Positions 56,224 to 64,000 of a DNA stretch of 64,000 nucleotides are shown here, in pieces. Position 1 is the stretch's first letter, and the number at the start of each line of letters is the position of its first letter. This DNA is from Leucobacter sp042726155 (GTDB lineage Bacteria; Actinomycetota; Actinomycetes; Actinomycetales; Microbacteriaceae), in assembly GCF_042726155.1 (NCBI RefSeq), contig NZ_JBHXHV010000004.1, positions 372,001-436,000 on the forward strand, read 5' to 3'. A model generated the notes under the pieces. It was not told where the DNA came from. It saw only the letters and a list, made by a program, of their open reading frames with translations, and ran no database searches. A program made the position numbers and the translations under genes.

Positions 56224-58383
56224 GTGCTGCACATTTTCTTCGAACCCTTCACCACCGACTTTGTGCTGCGCGCACTCGCAGGCGGAGCCCTTGTTGCTCT
56301 GGTCTGCGGGGTCGTCGGCACCTGGGTCGTCATTCGCGGGATGGCGTTTCTCGGCGAGGCGCTGGGCCACGGGATGCTGCCCGGCGTCGCGGTCGCGACG
56401 GTCGTCGGCCTTCCCACCACTCTCGGCGCGGCGGCGAGCGCAGTGGCCATGAGCGCGCTGATCGGATGGCTGCAGCGGCGAGGTCGGCTCTCTTATGACA
56501 CGAGCATCGGGCTGCTGTTCGTCGCGATGCTCTCACTCGGGGTCATCATCGTGTCGCACTCGCGCAGCTTTGCCACCGACGCAACGGCAATACTGTTCGG
56601 CGACATCCTGGCGGTGACGACCGTTGATGTCTGGCTGCTCGCCGGAGCAGCGCTGCTGACGATCGCGGTGGCCCTCACCTGCCATCGCAGATTCGTGGCG
56701 GCTGCATTTGATCCTCGCATTTCAGCGACGCTCGGGTTGCGCCCGCAACTGGCGCAGCTCGCGCTCGTCGGATTAGTGACGCTCGCGGTCGTCAGTTCAT
56801 ACCAGGCCGTCGGATCGCTGCTCGTTGTGGGTCTGCTGATCGCCCCCGCGGTCGCGGCCGCGCCGTGGACTCGCAGAGTCCCGGCGCGCATGGCGCTTGC
56901 CTCAGCCTGTGGCGGGCTCTCAGTATTCGTTGGGCTGCTCGTCTCCTGGCACGCTGGCACGGCGGCGGGCGCGTCGATCGCGGCGAGCGCCATCGTAATC
57001 GCTGCCGGATCGGCGGCCGTGCGTCGGCTTTCCCGCCGTGTGGGCGGCAGCCGCGCAGGCGGCCACGCAGGCGACCGCGCAAACGGCACACGCAGGCGCA
57101 GCGCGCGCACCGCGCGCATCGCACGCGTCAGCGGGATCAGCGGTGTTGCCGCCGTCAGCCTGCTGCTCGCGAGCTGTAGCGCTCCGGAGGCTTCCGGCCC
57201 GACCACGGCAGACTCAGTGGCAGACGCTAGCGCCGACGGCAACTCCGACGGAGGAGCGCACGGCAAGGTCTCCGGCGCAGCCGAGGTGTCCGAGCCGCCG
57301 TTACACCTGGTGTCGATCGACGCCGACGGATCCGCGTCCCTGCTCAATCTGCTCGACGGCACCGAGACCCGACTCGACGACGTTCGCGCCCCGCGCGCGG
57401 TGACGAGCGACGGCAGGTACGCGTTCGTCGCGGACGACGCGGGCGTTGACATCATCGACAGCGGCGCATGGACCTGGGATCACGTCGACCACTTCCACTA
57501 TTACCAGGCCGCCCCGGGTGCGCCAGGCACGGTTTCGGGCGACGGCGTCGCGACGGTCGCAACGGGGATGCTCGCCACGGCGGGCGGCACCGGCCTCTTC
57601 TTTCCCGAATCAGGCGAGGCCGTACTGCTCGACAACGCCGCGCTGTCGCAGGGAGAAATCAAGGAGACACTGCGGATTGATGTGGTTCCACACGACGGAC
57701 TCATCGCTCCCCTCGGCGACGGGGCGCTCGTGTCGGAGGCGCAGGCGGGCGGCGTCGTCGAACGGCTGCGCGCAATCGATGACACCGGCACCGAGGTCGA
57801 CTCCATCGCCTGCGCAGAAGCCTCCGGCACGATCACGACACGGCTCGCGCTCGTGGTCGGCTGCGCCGACGGCGCGGTGCTCGCGACCGCGGCCGACGGC
57901 GAAGTCTCCCTCACGCTGGTGCCGTATCCGGCAGGCGCGGCTCCCGCCGCAACCGAGTTCTCGGCCCGCAAGGGCCGCCCGACCGTCGCGGGCCTCGGGG
58001 AGGGCAGCGGCGTCTGGCTGCTCGATACTCGCGCACGATCGTGGAGCTGGATCACCACCGCCGAACCTCCGCTCGCCGCAAGCGCCGTCGACGACGAGAC
58101 CCAGCACGTCGTCACGCTCTCCCCCGACGGTTCGGTGCGCGTGCTCGACGCGGACGGCGCCGAGCTTGGCACGACGGAGTCCCTCGTGACAGTGCCACAC
58201 GGAGCTGAACCGCATGGCACCGATCCGGCGGAGGTGTCACTCACCGTCGATGCGCAGCGCGCGTATGTGAACAATCCGGGCACGGGGACGGTCTACGAGA
58301 TCGACTACGCAGACACGGCCCGCGTCGCGCGCACGATTGAGACCGGCGTGCCGTCCGACTTTCTCGTCGAGACCGGAAGGTAG
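56224..58383 (+). CDS. aztB: zinc ABC permease fused to an AztD-like propeller
   Basis: A 719-residue fusion. Residues 1-275 are an ABC-3 metal permease (FFEPFTTDFVLRALAGGALVALVCGVVGTWVVIRGMAFLGEALGHGMLPG, LGLRPQLAQLALVGLVTLAVVSSYQAVGSLLVVGLLIAPA). An Arg-rich linker (276-302) follows, then a hydrophobic stretch ending in a lipobox-like LLASC with Cys318. Residues 330-719 are a beta-propeller like the zinc chaperone AztD, with a His cluster DHVDHFHYY and GCADGAVL paralleling AztD GCENGTLI. The frame is uninterrupted. The fusion likely hands zinc to the binding protein at the membrane. GTG start, weak ribosome site. Confidence 0.85.
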   Translation: MLHIFFEPFTTDFVLRALAGGALVALVCGVVGTWVVIRGMAFLGEALGHGMLPGVAVATVVGLPTTLGAAASAVAMSALIGWLQRRGRLSYDTSIGLLFVAMLSLGVIIVSHSRSFATDATAILFGDILAVTTVDVWLLAGAALLTIAVALTCHRRFVAAAFDPRISATLGLRPQLAQLALVGLVTLAVVSSYQAVGSLLVVGLLIAPAVAAAPWTRRVPARMALASACGGLSVFVGLLVSWHAGTAAGASIAASAIVIAAGSAAVRRLSRRVGGSRAGGHAGDRANGTRRRSARTARIARVSGISGVAAVSLLLASCSAPEASGPTTADSVADASADGNSDGGAHGKVSGAAEVSEPPLHLVSIDADGSASLLNLLDGTETRLDDVRAPRAVTSDGRYAFVADDAGVDIIDSGAWTWDHVDHFHYYQAAPGAPGTVSGDGVATVATGMLATAGGTGLFFPESGEAVLLDNAALSQGEIKETLRIDVVPHDGLIAPLGDGALVSEAQAGGVVERLRAIDDTGTEVDSIACAEASGTITTRLALVVGCADGAVLATAADGEVSLTLVPYPAGAAPAATEFSARKGRPTVAGLGEGSGVWLLDTRARSWSWITTAEPPLAASAVDDETQHVVTLSPDGSVRVLDADGAELGTTESLVTVPHGAEPHGTDPAEVSLTVDAQRAYVNNPGTGTVYEIDYADTARVARTIETGVPSDFLVETGR

Positions 58384-58391
58384 GCCGCATC

Positions 58392-59351
58392 ATGCAGATA
58401 CGAGACGTTCGGCGCACAGCTTCGCGCACCGGCACTGCACTCGCAGTCGCCGCGGCGCTCGCCATGACGACCGCGCTTGCTGGCTGCTCTGTGGGCACGT
58501 CGACGACTGGCGACTCAGGCCGACCGCGGATCGTGGTCACCACGAACATTCTCGGCGATGTCGTCGACAACGTGCTCGGCGATCAGGCGGACGTGACGAC
58601 GCTCATGCGCCCGAACGCTGACCCGCACTCGTTCGAGATCTCGGCGAAAGAGGCCGCACTGCTGGGCGAGGCCGATCTCGTCGTCTCGAGCGGGCTCGGG
58701 CTCGAGGAGGGTCTCCAGCAGCACCTCGACCGGGCGGCCGACGCCGGCGCCCCCGTGCTCGTCGCTGGCGACGAGGTCACCGCTTTGCCGTACACGAGCG
58801 GGGAGGCCGAGGGCGCCCCCGATCCGCATTTTTGGACGGACCCACGCACCATGCTTGACGTCGTCGACGCCATCGAGCGAGAGGCGACGAGCATCGACGA
58901 TATCGACGCGCAGCAGCTCGCGGACGACGCTGATGCCTACCGTGACGAACTGCGTGAGCTCGATGCGGACATGGCCGGTGCGTTCGGCGCGATCCCGAAA
59001 TCGCATCGCGCGCTCGTCACCAACCATCACGTCTTTGGCTATCTGGCCGACCGCTTCGACTTTCGTATTATCGGCGCCGCGGTTCCGAGCGGCACCACGC
59101 TCGCGGCCCCGAGCGCCGCAGACCTGCGAGAGCTGAGCGACGCAATCACCGAGGCGGGCGTGACCACCATCTTTGCGGAGTCCTCGCAGCCAGATCGTCT
59201 CGTGCAGGTGCTGGCGAGCGAGGCAGAGATCGACGTGCGCGTCGAGGAGCTCTTCACGGAATCACTTTCGGCCCCCGGCGGAGAAGCCGACACATACCTT
59301 GCCCTGATGCGCGCGAACACCGAGCGCATCACCAACGGGCTGACGCAGTAA
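58392..59351 (+). CDS. aztC: zinc-binding lipoprotein of the azt transporter
   Basis: A 319-residue cluster-A1 binding protein. Signal peptide with lipobox ALAGC near residue 31. Metal ligands: DPHSFEIS (His), DPHFWTDPR (His), NHHVFGYL (His), AESSQPDRL (acidic). The His-rich loop of ZnuA is short, as in AztC. It follows the permease fusion by 8 bp and precedes aztD, so the order is aztA(divergent)-aztB-aztC-aztD. Confidence 0.92.
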   Translation: MQIRDVRRTASRTGTALAVAAALAMTTALAGCSVGTSTTGDSGRPRIVVTTNILGDVVDNVLGDQADVTTLMRPNADPHSFEISAKEAALLGEADLVVSSGLGLEEGLQQHLDRAADAGAPVLVAGDEVTALPYTSGEAEGAPDPHFWTDPRTMLDVVDAIEREATSIDDIDAQQLADDADAYRDELRELDADMAGAFGAIPKSHRALVTNHHVFGYLADRFDFRIIGAAVPSGTTLAAPSAADLRELSDAITEAGVTTIFAESSQPDRLVQVLASEAEIDVRVEELFTESLSAPGGEADTYLALMRANTERITNGLTQ

Positions 59352-59379
59352 CACCCACGAAAGAAAGCAGGACATCACC

Positions 59380-60588
59380 ATGACCCGACGACACCTCCGA
59401 TACGGCGCCCCGGTCGCGCTACTCGGGATCGCGCTGCTCGCGGCGGGCTGCTCCACGGGCGACGCGGGCGGCACCTCCGCCGCGGCAGACGAGACGTCCG
59501 CGGAGACCGCTGGCGCGAAGCGCGCGGCCATTTCATATGCCGGCGGAGTCGCCGTCGTCGACGCTGACACCCTCAAAGTCGTTGACGAGTTCGAGAGCGA
59601 AGCGTTCACCCGCGTCAACGCGGCGGGCGACGGGCGACACGTGTTCGTATCGACGTCGAAGGGCTTCCAGCTGCTCGACACCGAGGAGCCGGCACTCACC
59701 GATCTCGTCGTATCCGCGTCCGCGGCGGGGCACGTCGTGCGCCACGACGGCAAGACCGTGCTCTTCGACGACGGCGCGGCCGAGACGACGATCTTTGACG
59801 CGCACGACCTCGCGCACGCTGACGGCAAGCTCCCTGAGGCGGTTACCTACACGGGCGAGAACGCGCATCACGGAGTCTCGATCCAACTCGCGGACGGCAC
59901 GCTGCTGACCACTGTCGGTGACGAAAACACCCGCAGCGGCGCTGTCGCACTCGAGCCGCATGGCGACCACTGGCACGAACTCACGTCGAGTGACGAGTGC
60001 CCCGGCATCCACGGGGAGGGCACGGCAGCGGACGAGGTCGTGGTGTTCGGATGCGAAAATGGCACGCTCATCTTTAAGGGCGGGGAGTTTATGAAGCTCG
60101 AAGCGCCTGACAAGTTCGGCCGGATGGGCAGCGCCTTCGTCTCTGAGACCAGCCCGATCGCGGTCGGCGACTACAAGACCGATCCCGATGCCGAGGGGTA
60201 CCTGCTCAACGCGGTGACGCTCATCGACACCGCGGCCGAGAAGGTGCAGGTGATTGATCTGCCCGACACGGTGCGCTTCACGTTCCGTGACGTCACACGC
60301 GGCCCGGACGACCTCGCCTACATCCTGTCAACCGATGGCTCGATCCATGTGCTCGACCCGGAAACCGGCAAACTCGTGAACGAGTTCCCCGTCATCGACC
60401 CCTGGGAGGGCCCGACCGAGTGGCAGGACGCCCACCCCGCGATCGTCGGCGACGGTGATACCGCGTACGTCACCGAACCCGCGGCGAAGGCCGTGCACGC
60501 GGTTGACTTGCGCACCGGAAAGGTGACCGCAACCGTCGAACTCGACGAGGCACCGGTCGAGTTCGCGCTCGCGCTCGGTGAGCACTGA
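59380..60588 (+). CDS. aztD: zinc metallochaperone
   Basis: A 402-residue lipoprotein (lipobox LLAAGC near residue 24) with a seven-bladed beta-propeller. AztD delivers zinc to AztC in Paracoccus (established for the family). Histidine-rich loops are seen at GENAHHGVSIQL, PHGDHWHEL and CPGIHGEG, and a cysteine pair (SDECPG ... VVFGCENG) probably forms a disulfide. Same operon as aztBC. A similar domain is also fused to the permease, so the locus encodes two propellers. Confidence 0.92.
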   Translation: MTRRHLRYGAPVALLGIALLAAGCSTGDAGGTSAAADETSAETAGAKRAAISYAGGVAVVDADTLKVVDEFESEAFTRVNAAGDGRHVFVSTSKGFQLLDTEEPALTDLVVSASAAGHVVRHDGKTVLFDDGAAETTIFDAHDLAHADGKLPEAVTYTGENAHHGVSIQLADGTLLTTVGDENTRSGAVALEPHGDHWHELTSSDECPGIHGEGTAADEVVVFGCENGTLIFKGGEFMKLEAPDKFGRMGSAFVSETSPIAVGDYKTDPDAEGYLLNAVTLIDTAAEKVQVIDLPDTVRFTFRDVTRGPDDLAYILSTDGSIHVLDPETGKLVNEFPVIDPWEGPTEWQDAHPAIVGDGDTAYVTEPAAKAVHAVDLRTGKVTATVELDEAPVEFALALGEH

Positions 60589-60630
60589 CCCCTACCCGTC
60601 ATCCAGACCAGCACGCCGAGGGGCGTCGCA

Positions 60631-61332
60631 TCACTCCGATGCGGCGCCCCTCGGCGCGTGATCGCCAGGATCGGCGGCCGTTGATACACCCGCTGCGCCC
60701 GACGCGCCAGAAGCGCCCGACGACGCCCGCGCCGTCTGCTCCGCCGCCTCAGCCCACGCGATCCCGCTGACATCGATCTCGGTGGTCATATCGCGCAGAA
60801 AACGCTCGACAACCGCGCGCTCGGACGGCGTCAGTCGGGCCGCCGCATTGAATCGGTTCGCCTGCTGCTGACCGACCGTTCGCTTCGCCACCTCATGCGT
60901 TTCAGGGGTGATTCGAATCACGAGTGCGCGACGATCCTCGGGGTGTCGCTCGCGCGAAATGTGGCCGCCGCGCTCGAGCCGATCCAGCAGCTTTGTCGTC
61001 GACGCGCTCGAGATACCGAGGTGAGAAGCGATCGCACCGGGGGTTGGAAGCACCTCCGTATTGCCAGCGACAATCAGAAAATGCAGGGCGCGCATATCGA
61101 TGCTGCCGAGTCGCATGTATTTACGTGACGCCGCCGACAGGCGATCCTCGGCCTCCCGAAGCGATCGCAGCGCCTCCATCAGCCGGGCGATCTGCTGGAC
61201 ATCTTCTGGCTCGAGACCAGACCGGTCGACGAGCTCCGAACTCGGGTCCGAGTGATCGACGCGAAACATCGCAGTTGTCGCGACCGGGCGCTCCGACACG
61301 TGCGTCGGCTCGACCCGCTTGTTTTTCGTCAC
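60631..61332 (-). CDS. crtR: MarR-type repressor, CrtR-like
   Basis: A 233-residue MarR winged-helix regulator. DNA-binding part: LHFLIVAGNTEVLPTPGAIASHLGISSASTTKLLDRLERGGHISRERHPEDRRALVIRIT (about 82-142). The tail is low-complexity Ser/Gly/Ala (ASSGASGASGA). It is divergent from crtE with a near-perfect palindrome between. In Corynebacterium the same arrangement is CrtR, which releases crt promoters on binding geranylgeranyl-PP; the role here is inferred from that. Confidence 0.85.
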   Translation of the reverse strand: MTKNKRVEPTHVSERPVATTAMFRVDHSDPSSELVDRSGLEPEDVQQIARLMEALRSLREAEDRLSAASRKYMRLGSIDMRALHFLIVAGNTEVLPTPGAIASHLGISSASTTKLLDRLERGGHISRERHPEDRRALVIRITPETHEVAKRTVGQQQANRFNAAARLTPSERAVVERFLRDMTTEIDVSGIAWAEAAEQTARASSGASGASGAAGVSTAADPGDHAPRGAASE

Positions 61333-61354
61333 GCTGAAATATTATCCTGAAGTA

Positions 61355-61377
61355 GATCACTTGCTAGGCAAGTAATC
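61355..61377. promoter_or_regulatory. CrtR operator
   Basis: GATCACTTGC-TAG-GCAAGTAATC: 10-bp arms with one mismatched pair, in the 71-bp gap between crtR and crtE. Confidence 0.75.
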
Positions 61378-61403
61378 AAGATTTCTACACGAGTGGGGGA
61401 CGC

Positions 61404-62540
61404 TTGGAAATTCAGCGGGAGGATCGGGCCGTGGGTCCCGCCCTCGACGTGCCGAGTGGGTCGACCGCCGTGGCGTCAACGATTGATGCCGTATTTACCG
61501 CACGGGTGCGTTCGGCCGAGGCGTATCACCCCGTGTTCGGGCAGCTCTGGAAGCTGTGCGGCGAGCGCATCTCTGGCGGCAAGGGCATCCGACCGCGCCT
61601 GATGCTCGACATGTTCGGTGCGCTCCGCCCCGATGCTCGCGCGGATACTCGCGCGGTTGCTGAACAGGGCCCCGTGCCGGCCGCGGTCGTCGACATCGCA
61701 GCCGCCATTGAGCTGCTGCACGCGTCATTCCTGCTGCACGACGACGTCTTCGACGGAGACCTGACCCGGCGCGGCAGCCCAAACCTGATCGGATTGCTCG
61801 CCACCCACCCCGGCGACACCGAAACGACCGCGGCGCAGCGCCTGCACTGGGCGCGCAGCTGCGGCATTCTGATGGGTGATCTGCTCCTCGCCGAGGTGCA
61901 CCAGATCTTCGCGCGGGTCGACGTGGAGCCAGCAGCTCGCACGGCACTGCTCGATCTGCTCGCGCACGCCATCACCGAATCGGTCGTCGGCGAACAGCTC
62001 GATATCGGTCTCGAAGACGGCACCGTCGTCGCCGACACGGCAACGGTCCTCGAGATGTGCCGCCTCAAGACGGCGACGTACACATTCGAGTTACCGCTGC
62101 GCGCAGCCGCCATTCTCGCGGGGGCCGACTCCGCCGCGGCCGACGCGGCGCTGGCCGCGGCCGGGGCACACCTCGGTCTCGCCTTCCAACTGCAGGACGA
62201 CCTACTCTCAACCTTCGGCGACCCGGCCGAACACGGCAAGGACGCCTTCTCTGATCTGCGCGAGGGCAAAGAAACGGCGGTGATTGCTGCCGCACGTATG
62301 ACCAGCGCCTGGCCCGAGATTGAGCCGGCGTTCGGCGACTGCGAACTGACGGTCACCGAGGGCGAGCGCGTGCAGCGGCTACTCCGCGAATGCGGAGCGG
62401 AGTCGTTCGTGCACGGCCTCATCGACGACCAGATGCGCGCGCTGCACGAGACGCTCGCCGACCCGGCGTCGGAGCTTCCCGATGCCGCGCGGCAGACGCT
62501 GGTGTCGCTCGCCGCTCGACTCGACGGGCGTCGCTCGTGA
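61404..62540 (+). CDS. crtE: geranylgeranyl diphosphate synthase (polyprenyl synthase)
   Basis: A 378-residue trans-prenyltransferase. The first aspartate-rich motif is LLHDDVFDGD (near 112), the second LQDDLLSTFGD (near 268), with GGKGIRPRLML and TATYTFELPLRAAA in between. Start is TTG 61404 with GGGGGA before it. It makes geranylgeranyl-PP for the phytoene synthase that follows by a 4-bp overlap. Confidence 0.92.
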   Translation: MEIQREDRAVGPALDVPSGSTAVASTIDAVFTARVRSAEAYHPVFGQLWKLCGERISGGKGIRPRLMLDMFGALRPDARADTRAVAEQGPVPAAVVDIAAAIELLHASFLLHDDVFDGDLTRRGSPNLIGLLATHPGDTETTAAQRLHWARSCGILMGDLLLAEVHQIFARVDVEPAARTALLDLLAHAITESVVGEQLDIGLEDGTVVADTATVLEMCRLKTATYTFELPLRAAAILAGADSAAADAALAAAGAHLGLAFQLQDDLLSTFGDPAEHGKDAFSDLREGKETAVIAAARMTSAWPEIEPAFGDCELTVTEGERVQRLLRECGAESFVHGLIDDQMRALHETLADPASELPDAARQTLVSLAARLDGRRS

Positions 62541-63433
62541 GGGCCCGTTCGCCGCTCGACCGCTACTCCCGGTCGGCGATGCGCGCATCGGCCGTTGTGA
62601 TTCGCAGCTATTCGACGTCGTTCGGTGCGGCCACCCGCTTGCTCGGCGCCCGGCATCGCGGCCACGTGCGCAACATCTATGCGCTCGTGCGCGTGGCCGA
62701 TGAGCTCGTCGACGGCGTGACCGACGGTGCCGGTCTCAGCCGAGGGGAACAGGCCGATGCCCTCGATCGGCTCGAAGCCGAGGTGATGCGAGCCGTCGGC
62801 TCGGGATACTCGAGCGATCTCATCGTGCACGCCTTCGCGCAGACCGCACGCGCTGCGGGCATCGCTGCAGCGCTCATCACGCCGTTCTTTGCATCGATGC
62901 GGGCGGATTTGCCGGCAACTGACGACGGCGCACCCGCCGTGCGCGGATTCACCGCCGAGCAGCACGGCGCGTATGTGTACGGATCCGCAGAGGTCATCGG
63001 GCTGATGTGCCTGCACGTGTTCACGCGCGACCGGTCACTCGATGCGCTCGAACGACACCGACTCGAGCGAGGCGCTCGCAGCCTGGGGGCTGCCTTCCAG
63101 AACATCAACTTCTTGCGTGATCTCGCCGACGATACGGACCGCCTCGGCCGCAATTACCTCGGCACGCGCGACCGGCTCACCGACGCCGATCGCGTTGAGT
63201 GGGTGCGGCGTATCGAGGCCGAACTCGCCGACGCCCGCGCTGTGCTGCCGCTGCTGCCGAAAGACGCTCGCGCTGCCGTGCGGTGCGCGTTGAATCTCTT
63301 CGCGTGCCTGAGCAACCGCATCGCCCGCACATCGATCGACGAGCTCTACGCCCGCCGAGTGCGCGTGCCTGACTGGCAGAAATCGCAGATCATTGCGCGA
63401 TCCATCGCCCGCACCGCGGTGGAGACCCGATGA
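62537..63433 (+). CDS. crtB: phytoene synthase
   Basis: A 298-residue squalene/phytoene synthase. IRSYSTSFGAATRLLG begins the domain, and the two aspartate motifs are YALVRVADELVDG (near 55) and NINFLRDLADDTDRLGRNYL (near 195). It joins two geranylgeranyl-PP to phytoene. GTG start overlapping the crtE stop (GTGA); an ATG twelve codons later is an alternative. Confidence 0.93.
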   Translation: MRARSPLDRYSRSAMRASAVVIRSYSTSFGAATRLLGARHRGHVRNIYALVRVADELVDGVTDGAGLSRGEQADALDRLEAEVMRAVGSGYSSDLIVHAFAQTARAAGIAAALITPFFASMRADLPATDDGAPAVRGFTAEQHGAYVYGSAEVIGLMCLHVFTRDRSLDALERHRLERGARSLGAAFQNINFLRDLADDTDRLGRNYLGTRDRLTDADRVEWVRRIEAELADARAVLPLLPKDARAAVRCALNLFACLSNRIARTSIDELYARRVRVPDWQKSQIIARSIARTAVETR

Positions 63434-64000
63434 CCGGGAATGCGCCCCGCACCGTGGTGATCGGCGGCGGCATCGCCGGTCTCGCAACTGCGGCGCTACT
63501 GGCGCGCGAGGGCCACTCGGTCACCCTGATTGAGCGCGGCGACCGCGTTGGCGGCCGGGCTGGCACGCTCACGCGCGACGGCTTCCGCTTCGACACCGGG
63601 CCGTCGTGGTACCTGATGCCCGACGTGTTCGATCATTTCTTCGAGATGCTCGGCACCTCGACGCGGGAGCAACTCGACCTGCGACTGCTCGACCCTGGCT
63701 ACCGCGTGTACAGCGAGCCGGGTGCCGACGGGAAAGCGGAGGATCGGGATCTCCCGGAACCGGTCACCATTCCCGTGGGTCGAGAGGCCGCGCGCGCGAC
63801 GTTTGAGCGTCTGGAACCCGGCAGCGGGTCGGCGTTCGACGCCTACCTAGATTCGGCGACAGAAACGACGGCTATGGCCGAGCGCTATTTTCTGTACAAC
63901 CCCTTCACACGGTGGCGCTCGCTCGGCGCTGGCCCCGTGCTCGGATCGCTGCCGCGGCTCGCCCGCCTACTCGGCACCTCGCTGCGGTCGTTCGTGGCGG
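63430..64000 (+). CDS. crtI: phytoene desaturase (partial, cut by window edge)
   Basis: About 190 residues of the N-terminal half are present. The FAD fold is VVIGGGIAGLATAALLAREGHSVTLIERGDRVGGRAG, then DTGPSWYLMPDVFDHFFEMLG as in CrtI-type desaturases. ATG overlaps the crtB stop (ATGA). It would desaturate phytoene towards lycopene; later carotenoid genes lie beyond the window. Confidence 0.95.
   Translation, partial: MTGNAPRTVVIGGGIAGLATAALLAREGHSVTLIERGDRVGGRAGTLTRDGFRFDTGPSWYLMPDVFDHFFEMLGTSTREQLDLRLLDPGYRVYSEPGADGKAEDRDLPEPVTIPVGREAARATFERLEPGSGSAFDAYLDSATETTAMAERYFLYNPFTRWRSLGAGPVLGSLPRLARLLGTSLRSFVA

Noticed and set aside
57030..57180. Separate lipoprotein gene starting inside the aztB frame
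   Set aside because: A signal-peptide-like stretch exists, but the nearest in-frame start is a GTG without a ribosome site and no stop separates the domains; a fusion is the simpler reading. Kept as an alternative to test.

Overview
The window is high-GC, densely coded actinobacterial DNA, most like the family Microbacteriaceae (Leucobacter-like; inferred from gene content, no marker gene available). Clues are a menaquinone (men) gene set, CarD, an Arr rifamycin ADP-ribosyltransferase, a LAxTG (sortase E type) surface protein, an Asp23/AmaP envelope operon, an ACR3 + ArsR-ArsC arsenic pair and a crtEBI carotenoid operon behind a MarR regulator. It contains one tRNA and no rRNA, integrase, transposase or cas genes, so it reads as chromosome with some accessory pockets.

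Layout. 1-3.65 kb: a two-gene heterodimeric ABC exporter (first gene cut by the window edge). 3.98-5.06 kb: a divergent TetR / NTF2-like pair with two visible operators, lying between 18-bp direct repeats. 5.2-10.5 kb: menA, menE, menB and menC; an unknown lower-GC gene sits between two copies of a 62-bp palindrome. 10.7-16.3 kb: acyl-CoA synthetase, large DUF2207-like membrane protein, apt and tRNA-Arg(ACG). 16.3-18.7 kb: HxlR regulator, MFS exporter and arr. 18.7-26.2 kb: an 1813-residue DUF11-repeat wall protein divergent from a membrane-anchored sigma factor that carries its own zinc anti-sigma-like motif and an outside Ig-like domain. 26.3-28.4 kb: arginase-family enzyme with Lrp regulator, and a Clp-N/HTH pair.

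28.6-35.3 kb: a sugar-alcohol catabolic cluster (SorC regulator, FGGY kinase, ribose-type binding lipoprotein, DhaK-DhaL kinase, RpiB-type isomerase, SDR). The last three enzymes match the D-threitol to D-erythrose-4-phosphate route known from mycobacteria. The ATPase and permease for the binding protein are absent. 36.7-38.9 kb: a five-gene Asp23/Gls24 operon. 39-41.1 kb: arsenic resistance. 41.2-49 kb: miscellaneous enzymes and membrane proteins. 49.3-50.5 kb: carD, its terminator, and a 0.6-kb array of a 10-bp core repeated every 19 bp in two nearly identical inverted modules. 50.5-54.2 kb: a redox pair (QOR2-like reductase / QorR-like HxlR), aldo-keto reductase, LysE and DoxX. 54.3-60.6 kb: alr and a zinc uptake locus of azt type whose permease is fused to an AztD-like propeller. 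60.6-64 kb: CrtR-like MarR divergent from crtE-crtB-crtI (crtI cut by the edge).

The most unusual items are the transmembrane sigma factor paired with a repeat-rich wall protein, the permease-metallochaperone fusion, the 19-bp-period inverted array, and the dispersed 62-bp palindromes.
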